From the NCBI RefSeq assembly GCF_021391395.1, contig NZ_CP090059.1, positions 2,651,001 through 2,715,000 of the forward strand: a DNA stretch of 64,000 nucleotides, in the 5' to 3' direction. Source of the DNA: Sphingomonas cannabina (lineage in GTDB: Bacteria; Pseudomonadota; Alphaproteobacteria; Sphingomonadales; Sphingomonadaceae). The notes beneath the pieces are model-generated. The model had not been told where the DNA came from and searched no databases. It saw nothing but the letters and a program-made list of their open reading frames with translations. Numbering within the stretch: the first letter of the stretch is position 1; every line of letters starts with the position of its first letter. Both the position numbers and the translations under genes were made by a program. This document shows positions 58,258-64,000 of the stretch, piece after piece.

Positions 58258-59133
58258 ATGGACCGCATCCTGTTCGGCGACAACCAGTTCTTCGGCATCA
58301 ACCATATGTCGGAGGAAAAGGCGCGGCAGCAGGCGATCGCCTTTCGCGACGTGAGCGCGATCGTCGATACCCTCCGGGCAGCGCACAAGGCCGGGATTGA
58401 CGTGTTCATGTGCACGACGCACGATCGCGTCGCTGAAGTGGCGGACATCGTCCGCGCCAATCGGGGGGATTGGCAGGGCATGAAATTCTACCCGTGCATG
58501 CCGTACGCGCACAAATACGCGAACGCCGTCACCGAGCTCGGCTATGTCGACGCGCTCCGAAAGTTCATGCCGAGCGGCAACATGCTCGATGCGGCGATGC
58601 GCGGCGGCAAGGCGCTGCTGACCCGCGACGTCAGGAGTGCGGCGACGCTGCTGATCGACGCCGAGATGAAGCCGTTCGAGGGACTGGAGACGCCGATCGT
58701 CTTCCTCCAGAATGTCGTCACCGACCTGTTGCTCGGGCTCGGCTTCTTCGAGGCGTTCCGCATCTTCGCCGATCATGTCGAGCGCCGCTATGGGGCGGAG
58801 GCGGGCTTCATCACCATGAACCTGCCGGCACTGCTGCCCGCGCTGGAGTCGGTCGGCATCCGCAACCCGATCGTCTGCGCGAACGTCAACAAGATCGGCT
58901 TCCGCATGTCCGGCGGAATCCCTGCCTATCGCGATGCGCTCGCCAGCCGGCCCGCGCGCGTCATCGCCATGTCGGTACTCGCTTCCGGTGCAATTCCAGC
59001 TTCCGAAGCGATCGAGTGGGTCGTGAACGAACCTTATGTCCAGTCCATCCTGTTCGGTGCCTCCAGCGAGCGGAACATCCGCAACACGGTCGAGCTGATC
59101 CGGCGCTTCGATGGCGAAAGCGTAATGGCCTGA
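58258..59133 (+). CDS. Unknown protein, TIM-barrel-like, EPS-locus associated
   Basis: The 291-aa protein opens with ILFGDNQFFGINHMSEEKA and continues with alternating strands and helices (DVFMCTTHDRVAEVADIVRA, ILFGASSERNIRNTVELIRR) that suggest a beta/alpha barrel. The end resembles the C terminus of aldo/keto reductases, but the catalytic tetrad is not evident. No signal peptide or membrane span. It is tightly packed behind the oxidoreductase and Alg13-like genes, which suggests a role in making or modifying an EPS sugar. I do not recognise a named family. Confidence 0.8.
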   Translation: MDRILFGDNQFFGINHMSEEKARQQAIAFRDVSAIVDTLRAAHKAGIDVFMCTTHDRVAEVADIVRANRGDWQGMKFYPCMPYAHKYANAVTELGYVDALRKFMPSGNMLDAAMRGGKALLTRDVRSAATLLIDAEMKPFEGLETPIVFLQNVVTDLLLGLGFFEAFRIFADHVERRYGAEAGFITMNLPALLPALESVGIRNPIVCANVNKIGFRMSGGIPAYRDALASRPARVIAMSVLASGAIPASEAIEWVVNEPYVQSILFGASSERNIRNTVELIRRFDGESVMA

Positions 59134-59171
59134 GCGCGGCCGTCGCGCCCTCCTCCAGCAGGAGCCTTCGC

Positions 59172-60509
59172 ATGATCGCATCGTCCTCCCTGTTCCGCCC
59201 GTTGCCGAGATGGCTGCTGGCCTCGACCATTCTTTGCGGGACCTGCTCCCCTGCCTTCGCGCAGGAAGCCCAGCTGCCGCGCCTCGCGAACATCGAGACG
59301 GTGACCGTCGAGGACGGCGTCGATCTCGACGTGCGTGAACGCCACCGGCCGGAGCTCGACCCCGTCGGCCACGCCCTGGGCGCCTGGCGGATCTATCCGT
59401 CGGCAACATTGAGCGCCGGTTGGGACAGCAACCTGTTCGGCTCCGAGGATGATCGCGTCTCGGCCGGCTTCCTCCAGCTCGAGCCGGCGGTGGCGGCTGT
59501 GCTCAGTTCCTCGCAGCTCGACGTGACGCTGGACGCCAGCGGCCGGTTCGCCCGCTTCGCCGATCAGCCGCATGCGAAGGAGAATGCCTACCGCCTCGCC
59601 GGCTTCGCGCGCCGCGAGCTGTCGTCGCTGAGCTCGATCGAAGGCGGCGTCGACTTCGAGCAACTCGTCGAGCGGCGCGAGTCGAGCGAGTTTCCGGGAG
59701 GCCGCGTGGCGCCCTCGATCTTCCTGCGCACGCGTCTCTATACGACCTTCCGCTATCAGACGGGCAAGTTCGGCGGGCTGGCGACGGTGGACTATACGAC
59801 GTTCAACTATCGCGACACCGACGCGCTGGCGGCGGACGGCACGGTGGTCGGCCGCATCGACCAGGACGTGCGCGACCAGCACACGCTCCGCGGCAGCCTG
59901 CGCGGCGAGTTCGAGGTGACGCCGGCGATCGGGTTGTTCGTCCAGGGCATCGGCTCGTCGATCGACTATCGCAAGGACGAGGTCGCGCCCGGAGTCCCCA
60001 ATCCCGGCGGCTCCGAATACACGCTGCTCGGCGGCGTCGCATTTCGACCCAGCAGCCTGTTCGTGGGATCGATCGGCGCCGGCTATGTGTGGCGCAGCTA
60101 TGATGCCGTCAGCCTCCGTTCGATCAACGGCTTCGCGCTCAACGCCGACGTCCGCTACTATCTGACGCCATTGGTGACGATCTCCGCCCAGGCCGCGCGC
60201 ACGGTCGAGGAGGCGGTGCTGCAGAGCGCCCGCGGCTACGTCAGCGACAGCGCGAGCGTGCGCGCCGACTATGAGCTGCTGCGATCGCTGCTGATCAACG
60301 TGCGGGCGTCCTACCAGCACAACGACTTCCGCTCCTCGCCGCGGCTCGACCGCATCGTCGATGTCGGAGCGGGTGCCCGCTATCAGGCGAACCGCGCACT
60401 CGCGCTCGACGTGGATGCCAGCTACGTCAATCGCGACGTGAAGGGCGATCCGTTCGCCGCGAGCTTCGACGAGTTCCGCGTCCGCGCCGGGGTCCGCTAC
60501 AGCTTCTAG
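59172..60509 (+). CDS. Outer-membrane beta-barrel protein of EPS locus
   Basis: The 445-aa protein has a signal peptide (cleavage near SPAFAQ) and many amphipathic strands with aromatic ends (SATLSAGWDSNLF, SIGAGYVWRSYDAVSL, LLINVRASYQHNDF), finishing RVRAGVRYSF with terminal Phe. This fits the BBP2-type beta-barrel proteins found with EPS exporters in sphingomonads. It may form the outer-membrane pore that a small OPX lipoprotein needs. The stop shares CTAG with the flippase stop on the other strand. Confidence 0.83.
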   Translation: MIASSSLFRPLPRWLLASTILCGTCSPAFAQEAQLPRLANIETVTVEDGVDLDVRERHRPELDPVGHALGAWRIYPSATLSAGWDSNLFGSEDDRVSAGFLQLEPAVAAVLSSSQLDVTLDASGRFARFADQPHAKENAYRLAGFARRELSSLSSIEGGVDFEQLVERRESSEFPGGRVAPSIFLRTRLYTTFRYQTGKFGGLATVDYTTFNYRDTDALAADGTVVGRIDQDVRDQHTLRGSLRGEFEVTPAIGLFVQGIGSSIDYRKDEVAPGVPNPGGSEYTLLGGVAFRPSSLFVGSIGAGYVWRSYDAVSLRSINGFALNADVRYYLTPLVTISAQAARTVEEAVLQSARGYVSDSASVRADYELLRSLLINVRASYQHNDFRSSPRLDRIVDVGAGARYQANRALALDVDASYVNRDVKGDPFAASFDEFRVRAGVRYSF

Positions 60510-61993
60510 GCGTCGCCGCCGCGGGCAAGCGCGATGTCCCCGCGGATCCTTTCGCGGCCGACCACTGCCGTGGCGATCTGGACGATCTGCCCGAACAGCC
60601 TCGGCGCGCAGATACGGAGCGCGACGGCGTAGATCACGATGCCGCCGACGACGGTCAATGCCAGGCCGGCAAGCGCAGGCAGCTCGTCCGAAAGCAGCCT
60701 GTGGATCGTCGACAACAGCACGATCATCACGACCGTGGCCGCCTGCGACGGCAACAGCGCCGCCAGCATCGTGCGCCACCCCAGCCCCACCTCGCGAAGC
60801 GCCAGTCCCAGGCGCAGCGGGAACAGCAGCATCGTGGTGCAGGAGAAAGCGGCGGCAAGCGCCACCGGTCCGAATGCGACCGCGACCAGGTAGACGCAGA
60901 TGTTGGTGACCGCGAGCACCGCCGAGCACAGCGAATCGATATGCGCGCGCTGCGCCACCACCAGCACCGAGCTCGAGAATTGGCTGAGCGACAGGAAATA
61001 GCCGCTCGCCGCCAGCGCGGTCAGGATCGGCGCGGAGGCGTGCCAGCTCGGCCCCAGCATCACCCGGATCAGCTCGGGCGCGACGATCGCCAGGCCGGCG
61101 AAGGCCGGGGCGCACAACGCACTCGTCAGCATCATGCCGCTGCGGAACGCCAGCCGGCGCTGGTCGTCGGTCTCGAGATTGGCGAGCGCGGGCAAGGTCA
61201 GCGTCGACACGCTGTTCACCAGCATCAGGTTGGCGGCGAGCATGATCCGCTTCGCCGCGTTGTAGAGACCGGTGACGGCAGGACCGAAATAGCCGCTGAC
61301 GAAGATCAGGTCGGAATCGTTCGCGATCGCCGTCCACAGCGCCCCGAGCGAGACGTGCCGCGCGCGCCGCAGTATCTCGCGCACCCGCGTCCATGACCGC
61401 ACCAGCCGCGGCCGCCAGCCCGCGCTGATCCAGAGCGTCACGACGTTGACCACGGCGATGGTGAACTGCTGCCCCACCAGGCTCCACAGGTCATAGCCGT
61501 TCACCGCCATCGACAGCCCGACCACGCCGCCGAAGACCACCGACAGCGTCGAACGGACGGCGAGCGCACGGAACTCCATGCGCCGGGCGAGCCACGCCGC
61601 GGGCGTTCCCGACAGGCCGTAGCCGAGCAGCAGAAACGCGATCATCCGAAGCGCCGCCCCCGCCTCGGGCGAGCCGATCAGGTCGGCGACGGGCTGGGCG
61701 AGCAGGACCATCGCAGCCGTCGTCACCGATCCGGTGACCGCGACGATGGTGAAGCAGACGTCGTAGTCCTCATCCCTGACATCGGGGTTGGAATAGACCG
61801 CGATCGTGACCGAATCGATCAGCAGGCGCCGCACGAACTCGACGACGGTGATGCTGACCGCGATCAGGCCGAAGCTGCTCTGCGAGACGTAGCGGGCGAT
61901 GAACAGGAAGACGAGCAGCGACAGCCCCTGCCCCGCTCCCTGGCCCAGCACGATCCACAGCGCGTTGCGGCCGAGCTGCCTCTGTGCGCTCAC
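60506..61993 (-). CDS. Lipopolysaccharide/EPS flippase (Wzx, MOP superfamily)
   Basis: The 495-aa protein has about 12-14 membrane segments. MOP features are NALWIVLGQGAGQGLSLLVF at the start, ARYVSQSSFGLIAVSITVVE, DLIFVSGYFGPAVTGLYNAA and ALCAPAFAGLAIVAPELIRV. It should move the lipid-linked repeat to the periplasm. No in-frame ATG precedes the first helix; GTG 61993 is used, so the start is weakly supported. It converges on the outer-membrane barrel. Confidence 0.85.
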   Translation of the reverse strand: MSAQRQLGRNALWIVLGQGAGQGLSLLVFLFIARYVSQSSFGLIAVSITVVEFVRRLLIDSVTIAVYSNPDVRDEDYDVCFTIVAVTGSVTTAAMVLLAQPVADLIGSPEAGAALRMIAFLLLGYGLSGTPAAWLARRMEFRALAVRSTLSVVFGGVVGLSMAVNGYDLWSLVGQQFTIAVVNVVTLWISAGWRPRLVRSWTRVREILRRARHVSLGALWTAIANDSDLIFVSGYFGPAVTGLYNAAKRIMLAANLMLVNSVSTLTLPALANLETDDQRRLAFRSGMMLTSALCAPAFAGLAIVAPELIRVMLGPSWHASAPILTALAASGYFLSLSQFSSSVLVVAQRAHIDSLCSAVLAVTNICVYLVAVAFGPVALAAAFSCTTMLLFPLRLGLALREVGLGWRTMLAALLPSQAATVVMIVLLSTIHRLLSDELPALAGLALTVVGGIVIYAVALRICAPRLFGQIVQIATAVVGRERIRGDIALARGGDA

Positions 61994-62154
61994 CGGGCCG
62001 TCCGTCCCGGGACGCAACGCGTCCGGCTGGGGCCGGGAAAGACGTGAGGCATGATCATGGCGCTTCCCCGAACGGATCGTGCGCCCCTGTATCACCGGCA
62101 CGCGGGGCTCCGGCCGGTGCGTTCGGCTTACCCCCGATGGACCCTGGGCGCGGG

Positions 62155-63150
62155 TCAGGTGGCGCTCGCGGGATGCAGATGGGAAGATGCATCCGTTTCG
62201 CGCAGCAGGGCGCGGGTGAACGGCCCGGTGCTCGACCAGCGCAGGTGCATCGCATCGAAATAGGCGGTCGACGGCAGCCGGATCAGAGAGACATGCAACC
62301 CCCCGCGCGTGCCGGCCAGGGCAGCGCGCGCGTCGTGCTCGAGTGCCCTCAGCGTGGGTTCGCCATAGCGACGGCTCCATTCCGACTGCATCGGCATCAG
62401 CACGACGTCGAAGGCGATGTTACGCTTCTCCAACGCTCGCGCCATCCCGCGCAGCGACGCGAAGCAGGCGGCGTCGAGCTTGCGCACGTCGCCGTAATGG
62501 AGGCCGCGCGAGACCGGCGGCTCCGCCGGCCCGTCGCCCCACCGGTTCTGCACCAGCGTGCTGGTCGACGCCGCGCTGGCGCGGTCCTCACGAATGCCGC
62601 GCGCATTGTTCGCCAGCGTCAGCGGATCGAAATAGCGGGCGTAGAACCAGGCGGGCGAGGCATGGCCGAACACGAAACGATCCGCCTCACCGGTGTCGAA
62701 ACGCGAGGCCTCGCCAAACCCGCACGCTTCGAAATCGAACGGCGAGGCGATCAGCACGATATGGCGCACGCTCGGCAGGCGCTGCGTCAGCCAGGCGGTG
62801 ATCCGCGCGCTCTGGCTGATCTGGGCGCCGCAGAAGCCGGCATTGTACGGGCGTATCGCCGGATCGGTCGCGATCGCCACCGGGCTGTTGAAATGGCGCC
62901 AGGCGACCGATGATCCGACAATCAGCAGATTGGGCTCCTGCGGCGGGTGGGCGCGCATGCCGTTGAGCTTCTCGTCGATGCACAGGCTGTTCGCGATCTG
63001 CGGCGGCGGCAACCTGTCGGCGGCCCGCAGCCCCACCAGCGCACCCACCAGCGACAGGACGGTAAGGATGGCACCGAACGCGAAGCCGGCGAGATAGCGC
63101 TGCATCCGCGCGGTTTCCCGCGGGGCGTCGGCGGGCGCGTGGCTGGCCAT
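62155..63150 (-). CDS. Membrane-anchored SGNH hydrolase/acyltransferase-like protein
   Basis: The 331-aa protein has one N-terminal membrane helix (about 20-42) and a periplasmic SGNH-like domain. It shows LLIVGSSVAWRHFNS (nucleophile region, residues 76-90), IVLIASPFDFEACG, LMPMQSEW and the Asp-x-x-His pair Asp299/His302 in FDAMHLRW. Such proteins move acyl groups onto or off exported glycans (compare AlgX/AlgJ and DltD). The start overlaps the stop of the acyl carrier gene (TGATG), so an acyl-ACP-linked transfer step is suggested. Confidence 0.78.
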   Translation of the reverse strand: MASHAPADAPRETARMQRYLAGFAFGAILTVLSLVGALVGLRAADRLPPPQIANSLCIDEKLNGMRAHPPQEPNLLIVGSSVAWRHFNSPVAIATDPAIRPYNAGFCGAQISQSARITAWLTQRLPSVRHIVLIASPFDFEACGFGEASRFDTGEADRFVFGHASPAWFYARYFDPLTLANNARGIREDRASAASTSTLVQNRWGDGPAEPPVSRGLHYGDVRKLDAACFASLRGMARALEKRNIAFDVVLMPMQSEWSRRYGEPTLRALEHDARAALAGTRGGLHVSLIRLPSTAYFDAMHLRWSSTGPFTRALLRETDASSHLHPASAT

Positions 63151-63401
63151 CACCCCCGCCTCGCCAGCTTGTCGCCGATCAGCGTGGCGAACTCGCCGAC
63201 GTTCTTGAGCGATTCGAACTCGGCGGTGGTGAAGCGGATGCCGAACCGCTGCTCGGTCGCGACGATCAGCAGGACGTGCGCCTGGCTGTCCCAGCCGGGC
63301 ACGTCCTGCGCGGTGGTGGTCGAGCCGATCTGGAGATCATCGTCCTCGAAGACGTCGCGCATGACCTCGGTCAGACCGGCGTAGATGTCCTGCTGCGTCA
63401 T
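63150..63401 (-). CDS. Acyl carrier protein
   Basis: The 83-aa protein is a small acidic helical carrier. The phosphopantetheine serine is Ser39 in VPGWDSQAHV; the common DSL is DSQ here, as in several specialised carriers next to FkbH-like genes. Helix 3 reads FTTAEFESLKNVGEFATLI. It overlaps both neighbours by 3-4 nt, so the FkbH-like, carrier and SGNH genes form one translational unit. Confidence 0.88.
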   Translation of the reverse strand: MTQQDIYAGLTEVMRDVFEDDDLQIGSTTTAQDVPGWDSQAHVLLIVATEQRFGIRFTTAEFESLKNVGEFATLIGDKLARRG

Positions 63402-64000
63402 GCGCGGATCTCCAGTTTCATGTGATGGGCCGGCGGCGCGGCATCGGCGAGCGGCAAGTGCCAGAAGCGTGCGGCACCGTTGCACGTCTCGGGCGGTTCC
63501 ACCGGAACGAAGCCGAGCCGCTCATAATGTTCCTCGACCATCGCGTTGCGGCCGGACGGCCGGTACTCGCCGACCAGCCGGATCGCGCCCGACCTGCGCG
63601 CCGCATCGGCGAGCACCTGCAGCGCCGCCGCCTCGACCCCGCGGCCGAGCACGCGGCAGCTCATCAGCCAGGTATCGATCAGCAGCGAGCCCTCGCCCCA
63701 TTGCGGGTCCGGCCGCGCGAGGATCACGCTGATCAGGCCGTTGTCGCCGAACCGGTCGCGCAGCCGGAAGCACAGGCCGACGTTCGCCGGATCGCCGAGC
63801 AGGGCCGCCAGTTCCTGCTCGCCGCGGCGCACGGTGGTCAGGTTGAACTGGTTGCTCTTGTTGATGAGCTGCGCCGCACGCGGCCGGTCCACCGGTGAGA
63901 TCGGCCCGACCGTCAGCGTCATGTCGAGGCTCTCCAGGAACCCGTCCATGTCGGTCGACGCCTCGACCGCAGCGGCGCGTTCGGCATTGGCGGCATAGTT
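63398..64000 (-). CDS. FkbH-like protein, C-terminal part (cut by window edge)
   Basis: The visible 200 residues run off the right end in an open frame. The stretch FLESLDMTLTVGPISPVDRP then AAQLINKSNQFNLTTVRR is typical of FkbH-like proteins, and the following domain is a GNAT-type fold (LLIDTWLMSCRVLGRGVEAA, HYERLGFVPVEPP). The N-terminal HAD domain would lie outside the window. FkbH proteins take 1,3-bisphosphoglycerate and load a glyceryl group on a carrier protein, which fits the overlapping acyl carrier gene. The gene is judged intact in the visible part. Confidence 0.87.
   Translation of the reverse strand, partial: NYAANAERAAAVEASTDMDGFLESLDMTLTVGPISPVDRPRAAQLINKSNQFNLTTVRRGEQELAALLGDPANVGLCFRLRDRFGDNGLISVILARPDPQWGEGSLLIDTWLMSCRVLGRGVEAAALQVLADAARRSGAIRLVGEYRPSGRNAMVEEHYERLGFVPVEPPETCNGAARFWHLPLADAAPPAHHMKLEIRA

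Noticed and set aside
59034..61487. 817-codon minus-strand ORF across the outer-membrane barrel and flippase genes
   Set aside because: It overlaps two supported genes in another frame or strand and shows no family motif.

Overview
The window is high-GC alphaproteobacterial DNA that most resembles Sphingomonas or a close sphingomonad. The basis is the lapA-pyrF-(GNAT)-trpF-trpB-trpA-accD-folC order, many TonB-dependent receptors, a sphingan-like exopolysaccharide (EPS) locus, and families of CCCTCTCC...GGAGAGGG and CCCCGGACTTGTTCCGGGG repeats between genes. I see no rRNA, tRNA, CRISPR array, insertion sequence or integrase. All assignments come from reading motifs; no database search was run, so names are family-level unless a gene symbol is given.

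Layout. (1) 0-8.8 kb: acyl-CoA metabolism: a tandem-TetR regulator, two adjacent acyl-CoA dehydrogenases, an MFS exporter, an SDR, an acyl-CoA ligase and a coupled thioesterase. (2) 8.9-16.3 kb: an EF-hand protein, an OmpR-type two-component pair, a phosphodiesterase-like protein, a patatin, LapA-like protein and pyrF, plus a 47-aa membrane ORF. (3) 16.3-22.4 kb: GNAT, trpFBA, accD and folC, mostly overlapping start-to-stop, then an unknown gene behind a Fur-like box. (4) 22.8-32.5 kb: AmpG-like permease, Rieske oxygenase, two TonB receptors and a small secreted protein; related short dyads lie upstream of the second receptor and of the secreted protein. (5) 32.5-45.1 kb: a rhamnogalacturonan/pectin utilisation locus (PL22, TonB receptor, CE12 esterase, a laminin-G-like protein, GH28, RhaM, GH105, GPH transporter, esterase, IclR regulator) with a recurring candidate operator. 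(6) 45.1-64 kb: the EPS locus.

The pectin locus reads as a complete import and depolymerisation route. The receptor brings oligosaccharides across the outer membrane. The exported esterases, GH28 and PL22 cut and deacetylate them in the periplasm. The GPH transporter takes up the products, GH105 removes the unsaturated uronate, and RhaM interconverts rhamnose anomers. IclR probably controls the set.

The EPS locus contains a priming sugar transferase, three glycosyltransferases or transferase pairs (one an Alg14-like/Alg13-like split pair), a polymerase, a flippase, a polysaccharide co-polymerase, a separate kinase-like protein whose P-loop looks destroyed, an outer-membrane export lipoprotein, an outer-membrane barrel, an AAA+ ATPase and a GH5 glycanase. 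At the right edge an FkbH-like protein (cut by the window end), an acyl carrier protein and a membrane-anchored SGNH protein form an overlapping unit. It could make glyceryl-ACP and move a glyceryl group onto the polymer, which is notable because the sphingan gellan carries glyceryl groups. This cassette and the unknown gene at 58258-59133 are the strongest candidates for undescribed biology here.
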